From: Mesorhabditis belari
Lineage: Eukaryota; Nematoda; Chromadorea; Rhabditida; Rhabditidae
Assembly: GCA_958450365.1 (NCBI GenBank)
Contig: CAUEEP010000729.1
Location: 1,266,501 to 1,330,500, forward strand
DNA: 64,000 nucleotides
Reading direction: 5' to 3'
Shown: piece by piece, positions 49,701-61,700 of the stretch
How the letters are laid out: each line of letters opens with the position of its first letter
How positions within the stretch are numbered: position 1 is the first letter of the stretch
Position numbers and translations under genes: made by a program
The notes under the pieces: generated by a model
The model's input: only the letters and a program-made list of their open reading frames with translations
Told to the model about the DNA's origin: nothing
The model's database searches: none

Positions 49701-52700
49701 AGCTACGAGGGTCCACTCGATGACACGAACCGAGCCTACGACATTGACGGCCACCCATTGAGCACTCACGTCTCTGTCTACCACAGTGGAAGATCCGATG
49801 AACCAGTCACGGTTGTCCACGAAGAGAAATCCGAAGTTGGAGAGAAAGAGAAGGGACCAAGCTTCACTGACAAATTGGCTGGCCTCTTCAAGAAAGGTCC
49901 AGCCCATCTCGACTATCCAGTCTCCGAAAGCTACGAGGGTCCACTCGATGACACGAACCGAGCCTACGACATTGACGGCCACCCATTGAGCACTCACGTC
50001 TCTGTCTACCACAGTGGAAGATCCGATGAACCAGTCACGGTTGTCCACGAAGAGAAATCCGAAGTTGGAGAGAAAGAGAAGGGACCAAGCTTCACTGACA
50101 AATTGGCTGGCCTCTTCAAGAAAGGTCCAGCCCATCTCGACTATCCAGTCTCCGAAAGCTACGAGGGTCCACTCGATGACACGAACCGAGCCTACGACAT
50201 TGACGGCCACCCATTGAGCACTCACGTCTCTGTCTACCACAGTGGAAGATCCGATGAACCAGTCACGGTTGTCCACGAAGAGAAATCCGAAGTTGGAGAG
50301 AAAGAGAAGGGACCAAGCTTCACTGACAAATTGGCTGGCCTCTTCAAGAAAGGTCCAGCCCATCTCGACTATCCAGTCTCCGAAAGCTACGAGGGTCCAC
50401 TCGATGACACGAACCGAGCCTACGACATTGACGGCCACCCATTGAGCACTCACGTCTCTGTCTACCACAGTGGAAGATCCGATGAACCAGTCACGGTTGT
50501 CCACGAAGAGAAATCCGAAGTTGGAGAGAAAGAGAAGGGACCAAGCTTCACTGACAAATTGGCTGGCCTCTTCAAGAAAGGTCCAGCCCATCTCGACTAT
50601 CCAGTCTCCGAAAGCTACGAGGGTCCACTCGATGACACGAACCGAGCCTACGACATTGACGGCCACCCATTGAGCACTCACGTCTCTGTCTACCACAGTG
50701 GAAGATCCGATGAACCAGTCACGGTTGTCCACGAAGAGAAATCCGAAGTTGGAGAGAAAGAGAAGGGACCAAGCTTCACTGACAAATTGGCTGGCCTCTT
50801 CAAGAAAGGTCCAGCCCATCTCGACTATCCAGTCTCCGAAAGCTACGAGGGTCCACTCGATGACACGAACCGAGCCTACGACATTGACGGCCACCCATTG
50901 AGCACTCACGTCTCTGTCTACCACAGTGGAAGATCCGATGAACCAGTCACGGTTGTCCACGAAGAGAAATCCGAAGTTGGAGAGAAAGAGAAGGGACCAA
51001 GCTTCACTGACAAATTGGCTGGCCTCTTCAAGAAAGGTCCAGCCCATCTCGACTATCCAGTCTCCGAAAGCTACGAGGGTCCACTCGATGACACGAACCG
51101 AGCCTACGACATTGACGGCCACCCATTGAGCACTCACGTCTCTGTCTACCACAGTGGAAGATCCGATGAACCAGTCACGGTTGTCCACGAAGAGAAATCC
51201 GAAGTTGGAGAGAAAGAGAAGGGACCAAGCTTCACTGACAAATTGGCTGGCCTCTTCAAGAAAGGTCCAGCCCATCTCGACTATCCAGTCTCCGAAAGCT
51301 ACGAGGGTCCACTCGATGACACGAACCGAGCCTACGACATTGACGGCCACCCATTGAGCACTCACGTCTCTGTCTACCACAGTGGAAGATCCGATGAACC
51401 AGTCACGGTTGTCCACGAAGAGAAATCCGAAGTTGGAGAGAAAGAGAAGGGACCAAGCTTCACTGACAAATTGGCTGGCCTCTTCAAGAAAGGTCCAGCC
51501 CATCTCGACTATCCAGTCTCCGAAAGCTACGAGGGTCCACTCGATGACACGAACCGAGCCTACGACATTGACGGCCACCCATTGAGCACTCACGTCTCTG
51601 TCTACCACAGTGGAAGATCCGATGAACCAGTCACGGTTGTCCACGAAGAGAAATCCGAAGTTGGAGAGAAAGAGAAGGGACCAAGCTTCACTGATAAATT
51701 GGCTGGTCTTCTTCAAGAAAGGTCCAGCCCATCTCGACTATCCAGTCTCCGAAAGCACGAGGGTCCACTCGATGACACGAACCGAGCCTACGACATTGAC
51801 GGCCACCCATTGAGCACTCACGTCTCTGTCTACCACAGTGGAAGATCCGATGAACCAGTCACGGTTGTCCACGAAGAGAAACCAAGTTGGAGAGAAAGAG
51901 AAGGGACCAAGCTTCACTGACAAATTGGCTGGCCTCTTCAAGAAAGGTCCAGCCCATCTCGACTATCCAGTCTCCGAAAGCTACGAGGGTCCACTCGATG
52001 ACACGAACCGAGCCTACGACATTGACGGCCACCCATTGAGCACTCACGTCTCTGTCTACCACAGTGGAAGATCCGATGAACCAGTCACGGTTGTCCACGA
52101 AGAGAAATCCGAAGTTGGAGAGAAAGAGAAGGGACCAAGCTTCACTGACAAATTGGCTGGCCTCTTCAAGAAAGGTCCAGCCCATCTCGACTATCCAGTC
52201 TCCGAAAGCTACGAGGGTCCACTCGATGACACGAACCGAGCCTACGACATTGACGGCCACCCATTGAGCACTCACGTCTCTGTCTACCACAGTGGAAGAT
52301 CCGATGAACCAGTCACGGTTGTCCACGAAGAGAAATCCGAAGTTGGAGAGAAAGAGAAGGGACCAAGCTTCACTGACAAATTGGCTGGCCTCTTCAAGAA
52401 AGGTCCAGCCCATCTCGACTATCCAGTCTCCGAAAGCTACGAGGGTCCACTCGATGACACGAACCGAGCCTACGACATTGACGGCCACCCATTGAGCACT
52501 CACGTCTCTGTCTACCACAGTGGAAGATCCGATGAACCAGTCACGGTTGTCCACGAAGAGAAATCCGAAGTTGGAGAGAAAGAGAAGGGACCAAGCTTCA
52601 CTGACAAATTGGCTGGCCTCTTCAAGAAAGGTCCAGCCCATCTCGACTATCCAGTCTCCGAAAGCTACGAGGGTCCACTCGATGACACGAACCGAGCCTA

Positions 52701-55700
52701 CGACATTGACGGCCACCCATTGAGCACTCACGTCTCTGTCTACCACAGTGGAAGATCCGATGAACCAGTCACGGTTGTCCACGAAGAGAAATCCGAAGTT
52801 GGAGAGAAAGAGAAGGGACCAAGCTTCACTGACAAATTGGCTGGCCTCTTCAAGAAAGGTCCAGCCCATCTCGACTATCCAGTCTCCGAAAGCTACGAGG
52901 GTCCACTCGATGACACGAACCGAGCCTACGACATTGACGGCCACCCATTGAGCACTCACGTCTCTGTCTACCACAGTGGAAGATCCGATGAACCAGTCAC
53001 GGTTGTCCACGAAGAGAAATCCGAAGTTGGAGAGAAAGAGAAGGACCAAGCTTCACTGACAAATTGGCTGGCCTCTTCAAGAAAGGTCCAGCCCATCTCG
53101 ACTATCCAGTCTCCGAAAGCTACGAGGGTCCACTCGATGACACGAACCGAGCCTACGACATTGACGGCCACCCATTGAGCACTCACGTCCCTGTCTACCA
53201 CAGTGGAAGATCCGATGAACCAGTCACGGTTGTCCACGAAGAGAAATCCGAAGTTGGAGAGAAAGAGAAGGGACCAAGCTTCACTGACAAATTGGCTGGC
53301 CTCTTCAAGAAAGGTCCAGCCCATCTCGACTATCCAGTCTCCGAAAGCTACGAGGGTCCACTCGATGACACGAACCGAGCCTACGACATTGACGGCCACC
53401 CATTGAGCACTCACGTCTCTGTCTACCACAGTGGAAGATCCGATGAACCAGTCACGGTTGTCCACGAAGAGAAATCCGAAGTTGGAGAGAAAGAGAAGGG
53501 ACCAAGCTTCACTGACAAATTGGCTGGCCTCTTCAAGAAAGGTCCAGCCCATCTCGACTATCCAGTCTCCGAAAGCTACGAGGGTCCACTCGATGACACG
53601 AACCGAGCCTACGACATTGACGGCCACCCATTGAGCACTCACGTCTCTGTCTACCACAGTGGAAGATCCGATGAACCAGTCACGGTTGTCCACGAAGAGA
53701 AATCCGAAGTTGGAGAGAAAGAGAAGGGACCAAGCTTCACTGACAAATTGGCTGGCCTCTTCAAGAAAGGTCCAGCCCATCTCGACTATCCAGTCTCCGA
53801 AAGCTACGAGGGTCCACTCGATGACACGAACCGAGCCTACGACATTGACGGCCACCCATTGAGCACTCACGTCTCTGTCTACCACAGTGGAAGATCCGAT
53901 GAACCAGTCACGGTTGTCCACGAAGAGAAATCCGAAGTTGGAGAGAAAGAGAAGGGACCAAGCTTCACTGACAAATTGGCTGGCCTCTTCAAGAAAGGTC
54001 CAGCCCATCTCGACTATCCAGTCTCCGAAAGCTACGAGGGTCCACTCGATGACACGAACCGAGCCTACGACATTGACGGCCACCCATTGAGCACTCACGT
54101 CTCTGTCTACCACAGTGGAAGATCCGATGAACCAGTCACGGTTGTCCACGAAGAGAAATCCGAAGTTGGAGAGAAAGAGAAGGGACCAAGCTTCACTGAC
54201 AAATTGGCTGGCCTCTTCAAGAAAGGTCCAGCCCATCTCGACTATCCAGTCTCCGAAAGCTACGAGGGTCCACTCGATGACACGAACCGAGCCTACGACA
54301 TTGACGGCCACCCATTGAGCACTCACGTCTCTGTCTACCACAGTGGAAGATCCGATGAACCAGTCACGGTTGTCCACGAAGAGAAATCCGAAGTTGGAGA
54401 GAAAGAGAAGGGACCAAGCTTCACTGACAAATTGGCTGGCCTCTTCAAGAAAGGTCCAGCCCATCTCGACTATCCAGTCTCCGAAAGCTACGAGGGTCCA
54501 CTCGATGACACGAACCGAGCCTACGACATTGACGGCCACCCATTGAGCACTCACGTCTCTGTCTACCACAGTGGAAGATCCGATGAACCAGTCACGGTTG
54601 TCCACGAAGAGAAATCCGAAGTTGGAGAGAAAGAGAAGGGACCAAGCTTCACTGACAAATTGGCTGGCCTCTTCAAGAAAGGTCCAGCCCATCTCGACTA
54701 TCCAGTCTCCGAAAGCTACGAGGGTCCACTCGATGACACGAACCGAGCCTACGACATTGACGGCCACCCATTGAGCACTCACGTCTCTGTCTACCACAGT
54801 GGAAGATCCGATGAACCAGTCACGGTTGTCCACGAAGAGAAATCCGAAGTTGGAGAGAAAGAGAAGGGACCAAGCTTCACTGACAAATTGGCTGGCCTCT
54901 TCAAGAAAGGTCCAGCCCATCTCGACTATCCAGTCTCCGAAAGCTACGAGGGTCCACTCGATGACACGAACCGAGCCTACGACATTGACGGCCACCCATT
55001 GAGCACTCACGTCTCTGTCTACCACAGTGGAAGATCCGATGAACCAGTCACGGTTGTCCACGAAGAGAAATCCGAAGTTGGAGAGAAAGAGAAGGGACCA
55101 AGCTTCACTGACAAATTGGCTGGCCTCTTCAAGAAAGGTCCAGCCCATCTCGACTATCCAGTCTCCGAAAGCTACGAGGGTCCACTCGATGACACGAACC
55201 GAGCCTACGACATTGACGGCCACCCATTGAGCACTCACGTCTCTGTCTACCACAGTGGAAGATCCGATGAACCAGTCACGGTTGTCCACGAAGAGAAATC
55301 CGAAGTTGGAGAGAAAGAGAAGGGACCAAGCTTCACTGACAAATTGGCTGGCCTCTTCAAGAAAGGTCCAGCCCATCTCGACTATCCAGTCTCCGAAAGC
55401 TACGAGGGTCCACTCGATGACACGAACCGAGCCTACGACATTGACGGCCACCCATTGAGCACTCACGTCTCTGTCTACCACAGTGGAAGATCCGATGAAC
55501 CAGTCACGGTTGTCCACGAAGAGAAATCCGAAGTTGGAGAGAAAGAGAAGGGACCAAGCTTCACTGACAAATTGGCTGGCCTCTTCAAGAAAGGTCCAGC
55601 CCATCTCGACTATCCAGTCTCCGAAAGCTACGAGGGTCCACTCGATGACACGAACCGAGCCTACGACATTGACGGCCACCCATTGAGCACTCACGTCTCT

Positions 55701-58700
55701 GTCTACCACAGTGGAAGATCCGATGAACCAGTCACGGTTGTCCACGAAGAGAAATCCGAAGTTGGAGAGAAAGAGAAGGGACCAAGCTTCACTGACAAAT
55801 TGGCTGGCCTCTTCAAGAAAGGTCCAGCCCATCTCGACTATCCAGTCTCCGAAAGCTACGAGGGTCCACTCGATGACACGAACCGAGCCTACGACATTGA
55901 CGGCCACCCATTGAGCACTCACGTCTCTGTCTACCACAGTGGAAGATCCGATGAACCAGTCACGGTTGTCCACGAAGAGAAATCCGAAGTTGGAGAGAAA
56001 GAGAAGGGACCAAGCTTCACTGACAAATTGGCTGGCCTCTTCAAGAAAGGTCCAGCCCATCTCGACTATCCAGTCTCCGAAAGCTACGAGGGTCCACTCG
56101 ATGACACGAACCGAGCCTACGACATTGACGGCCACCCATTGAGCACTCACGTCTCTGTCTACCACAGTGGAAGATCCGATGAACCAGTCACGGTTGTCCA
56201 CGAAGAGAAATCCGAAGTTGGAGAGAAAGAGAAGGGACCAAGCTTCACTGACAAATTGGCTGGCCTCTTCAAGAAAGGTCCAGCCCATCTCGACTATCCA
56301 GTCTCCGAAAGCTACGAGGGTCCACTCGATGACACGAACCGAGCCTACGACATTGACGGCCACCCATTGAGCACTCACGTCTCTGTCTACCACAGTGGAA
56401 GATCCGATGAACCAGTCACGGTTGTCCACGAAGAGAAATCCGAAGTTGGAGAGAAAGAGAAGGGACCAAGCTTCACTGACAAATTGGCTGGCCTCTTCAA
56501 GAAAGGTCCAGCCCATCTCGACTATCCAGTCTCCGAAAGCTACGAGGGTCCACTCGATGACACGAACCGAGCCTACGACATTGACGGCCACCCATTGAGC
56601 ACTCACGTCTCTGTCTACCACAGTGGAAGATCCGATGAACCAGTCACGGTTGTCCACGAAGAGAAATCCGAAGTTGAGAGAAAGAGAAGGGACCAAGCTT
56701 CACTGACAAATTGGCTGGCCTCTTCAAGAAAGGTCCAGCCCATCTCGACTATCCAGTCTCCGAAAGCTACGAGGGTCCACTCGATGACACGAACCGAGCC
56801 TACGACATTGACGGCCACCCATTGAGCACTCACGTCTCTGTCTACCACAGTGGAAGATCCGATGAACCAGTCACGGTTGTCCACGAAGAGAAATCCGAAG
56901 TTGGAGAGAAAGAGAAGGGACCAAGCTTCACTGACAAATTGGCTGGCCTCTTCAAGAAAGGTCCAGCCCATCTCGACTATCCAGTCTCCGAAAGCTACGA
57001 GGGTCCACTCGATGACACGAACCGAGCCTACGACATTGACGGCCACCCATTGAGCACTCACGTCTCTGTCTACCACAGTGGAAGATCCGATGAACCAGTC
57101 ACGGTTGTCCACGAAGAGAAATCCGAAGTTGGAGAGAAAGAGAAGGGACCAAGCTTCACTGACAAATTGGCTGGCCTCTTCAAGAAAGGTCCAGCCCATC
57201 TCGACTATCCAGTCTCCGAAAGCTACGAGGGTCCACTCGATGACACGAACCGAGCCTACGACATTGACGGCCACCCATTGAGCACTCACGTCTCTGTCTA
57301 CCACAGTGGAAGATCCGATGAACCAGTCACGGTTGTCCACGAAGAGAAATCCGAAGTTGGAGAGAAAGAGAAGGGACCAAGCTTCACTGACAAATTGGCT
57401 GGCCTCTTCAAGAAAGGTCCAGCCCATCTCGACTATCCAGTCTCCGAAAGCTACGAGGGTCCACTCGATGACACGAACCGAGCCTACGACATTGACGGCC
57501 ACCCATTGAGCACTCACGTCTCTGTCTACCACAGTGGAAGATCCGATGAACCAGTCACGGTTGTCCACGAAGAGAAATCCGAAGTTGGAGAGAAAGAGAA
57601 GGGACCAAGCTTCACTGACAAATTGGCTGGCCTCTTCAAGAAAGGTCCAGCCCATCTCGACTATCCAGTCTCCGAAAGCTACGAGGGTCCACTCGATGAC
57701 ACGAACCGAGCCTACGACATTGACGGCCACCCATTGAGCACTCACGTCTCTGTCTACCACAGTGGAAGATCCGATGAACCAGTCACGGTTGTCCACGAAG
57801 AGAAATCCGAAGTTGGAGAGAAAGAGAAGGGACCAAGCTTCACTGACAAATTGGCTGGCCTCTTCAAGAAAGGTCCAGCCCATCTCGACTATCCAGTCTC
57901 CGAAAGCTACGAGGGTCCACTCGATGACACGAACCGAGCCTACGACATTGACGGCCACCCATTGAGCACTCACGTCTCTGTCTACCACAGTGGAAGATCC
58001 GATGAACCAGTCACGGTTGTCCACGAAGAGAAATCCGAAGTTGGAGAGAAAGAGAAGGGACCAAGCTTCACTGACAAATTGGCTGGCCTCTTCAAGAAAG
58101 GTCCAGCCCATCTCGACTATCCAGTCTCCGAAAGCTACGAGGGTCCACTCGATGACACGAACCGAGCCTACGACATTGACGGCCACCCATTGAGCACTCA
58201 CGTCTCTGTCTACCACAGTGGAAGATCCGATGAACCAGTCACGGTTGTCCACGAAGAGAAATCCGAAGTTGGAGAGAAAGAGAAGGGACCAAGCTTCACT
58301 GACAAATTGGCTGGCCTCTTCAAGAAAGGTCCAGCCCATCTCGACTATCCAGTCTCCGAAAGCTACGAGGGTCCACTCGATGACACGAACCGAGCCTACG
58401 ACATTGACGGCCACCCATTGAGCACTCACGTCTCTGTCTACCACAGTGGAAGATCCGATGAACCAGTCACGGTTGTCCACGAAGAGAAATCCGAAGTTGG
58501 AGAGAAAGAGAAGGGACCAAGCTTCACTGACAAATTGGCTGGCCTCTTCAAGAAAGGTCCAGCCCATCTCGACTATCCAGTCTCCGAAAGCTACGAGGGT
58601 CCACTCGATGACACGAACCGAGCCTACGACATTGACGGCCACCCATTGAGCACTCACGTCTCTGTCTACCACAGTGGAAGATCCGATGAACCAGTCACGG

Positions 58701-61700
58701 TTGTCCACGAAGAGAAATCCGAAGTTGGAGAGAAAGAGAAGGGACCAAGCTTCACTGACAAATTGGCTGGCCTCTTCAAGAAAGGTCCAGCCCATCTCGA
58801 CTATCCAGTCTCCGAAAGCTACGAGGGTCCACTCGATGACACGAACCGAGCCTACGACATTGACGGCCACCCATTGAGCACTCACGTCTCTGTCTACCAC
58901 AGTGGAAGATCCGATGAACCAGTCACGGTTGTCCACGAAGAGAAATCCGAAGTTGGAGAGAAAGAGAAGGGACCAAGCTTCACTGACAAATTGGCTGGCC
59001 TCTTCAAGAAAGGTCCAGCCCATCTCGACTATCCAGTCTCCGAAAGCTACGAGGGTCCACTCGATGACACGAACCGAGCCTACGACATTGACGGCCACCC
59101 ATTGAGCACTCACGTCTCTGTCTACCACAGTGGAAGATCCGATGAACCAGTCACGGTTGTCCACGAAGAGAAATCCGAAGTTGGAGAGAAAGAGAAGGGA
59201 CCAAGCTTCACTGACAAATTGGCTGGCCTCTTCAAGAAAGGTCCAGCCCATCTCGACTATCCAGTCTCCGAAAGCTACGAGGGTCCACTCGATGACACGA
59301 ACCGAGCCTACGACATTGACGGCCACCCATTGAGCACTCACGTCTCTGTCTACCACAGTGGAAGATCCGATGAACCAGTCACGGTTGTCCACGAAGAGAA
59401 ATCCGAAGTTGAGAGAAAGAGAAGGGACCAAGCTTCACTGACAAATTGGCTGGCCTCTTCAAGAAAGGTCCAGCCCATCTCGACTATCCAGTCTCCGAAA
59501 GCTACGAGGGTCCACTCGATGACACGAACCGAGCCTACGACATTGACGGCCACCCATTGAGCACTCACGTCTCTGTCTACCACAGTGGAAGATCCGATGA
59601 ACCAGTCACGGTTGTCCACGAAGAGAAATCCGAAGTTGGAGAGAAAGAGAAGGGACCAAGCTTCACTGACAAATTGGCTGGCCTCTTCAAGAAAGGTCCA
59701 GCCCATCTCGACTATCCAGTCTCCGAAAGCTACGAGGGTCCACTCGATGACACGAACCGAGCCTACGACATTGACGGCCACCCATTGAGCACTCACGTCT
59801 CTGTCTACCACAGTGGAAGATCCGATGAACCAGTCACGGTTGTCCACGAAGAGAAATCCGAAGTTGGAGAGAAAGAGAAGGGACCAAGCTTCACTGACAA
59901 ATTGGCTGGCCTCTTCAAGAAAGGTCCAGCCCATCTCGACTATCCAGTCTCCGAAAGCTACGAGGGTCCACTCGATGACACGAACCGAGCCTACGACATT
60001 GACGGCCACCCATTGAGCACTCACGTCTCTGTCTACCACAGTGGAAGATCCGATGAACCAGTCACGGTTGTCCACGAAGAGAAATCCGAAGTTGAGAGAA
60101 AGAGAAGGGACCAAGCTTCACTGACAAATTGGCTGGCCTCTTCAAGAAAGGTCCAGCCCATCTCGACTATCCAGTCTCCGAAAGCTACGAGGGTCCACTC
60201 GATGACACGAACCGAGCCTACGACATTGACGGCCACCCATTGAGCACTCACGTCTCTGTCTACCACAGTGGAAGATCCGATGAACCAGTCACGGTTGTCC
60301 ACGAAGAGAAATCCGAAGTTGGAGAGAAAGAGAAGGGACCAAGCTTCACTGACAAATTGGCTGGCCTCTTCAAGAAAGGTCCAGCCCATCTCGACTATCC
60401 AGTCTCCGAAAGCTACGAGGGTCCACTCGATGACACGAACCGAGCCTACGACATTGACGGCCACCCATTGAGCACTCACGTCTCTGTCTACCACAGTGGA
60501 AGATCCGATGAACCAGTCACGGTTGTCCACGAAGAGAAATCCGAAGTTGGAGAGAAAGAGAAGGGACCAAGCTTCACTGACAAATTGGCTGGCCTCTTCA
60601 AGAAAGGTCCAGCCCATCTCGACTATCCAGTCTCCGAAAGCTACGAGGGTCCACTCGATGACACGAACCGAGCCTACGACATTGACGGCCACCCATTGAG
60701 CACTCACGTCTCTGTCTACCACAGTGGAAGATCCGATGAACCAGTCACGGTTGTCCACGAAGAGAAATCCGAAGTTGGAGAGAAAGAGAAGGGACCAAGC
60801 TTCACTGACAAATTGGCTGGCCTCTTCAAGAAAGGTCCAGCCCATCTCGACTATCCAGTCTCCGAAAGCTACGAGGGTCCACTCGATGACACGAACCGAG
60901 CCTACGACATTGACGGCCACCCATTGAGCACTCACGTCTCTGTCTACCACAGTGGAAGATCCGATGAACCAGTCACGGTTGTCCACGAAGAGAAATCCGA
61001 AGTTGGAGAGAAAGAGAAGGGACCAAGCTTCACTGACAAATTGGCTGGCCTCTTCAAGAAAGGTCCAGCCCATCTCGACTATCCAGTCTCCGAAAGCTAC
61101 GAGGGTCCACTCGATGACACGAACCGAGCCTACGACATTGACGGCCACCCATTGAGCACTCACGTCTCTGTCTACCACAGTGGAAGATCCGATGAACCAG
61201 TCACGGTTGTCCACGAAGAGAAATCCGAAGTTGGAGAGAAAGAGAAGGGACCAAGCTTCACTGACAAATTGGCTGGCCTCTTCAAGAAAGGTCCAGCCCA
61301 TCTCGACTATCCAGTCTCCGAAAGCTACGAGGGTCCACTCGATGACACGAACCGAGCCTACGACATTGACGGCCACCCATTGAGCACTCACGTCTCTGTC
61401 TACCACAGTGGAAGATCCGATGAACCAGTCACGGTTGTCCACGAAGAGAAATCCGAAGTTGGAGAGAAAGAGAAGGGACCAAGCTTCACTGACAAATTGG
61501 CTGGCCTCTTCAAGAAAGGTCCAGCCCATCTCGACTATCCAGTCTCCGAAAGCTACGAGGGTCCACTCGATGACACGAACCGAGCCTACGACATTGACGG
61601 CCACCCATTGAGCACTCACGTCTCTGTCTACCACAGTGGAAGATCCGATGAACCAGTCACGGTTGTCCACGAAGAGAAATCCGAAGTTGGAGAGAAAGAG

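Noticed and set aside
43386..51716. Very long minus-strand open frame of 2,776 codons, and similar ones further right
   Set aside because: It is the antisense of the 228-bp coding unit. Because the period is a multiple of three and one unit lacks a stop in this frame, it stays open automatically. Its translation (poly-WSLLFLSNFGFLFVDNR type) has no start context or splice support.
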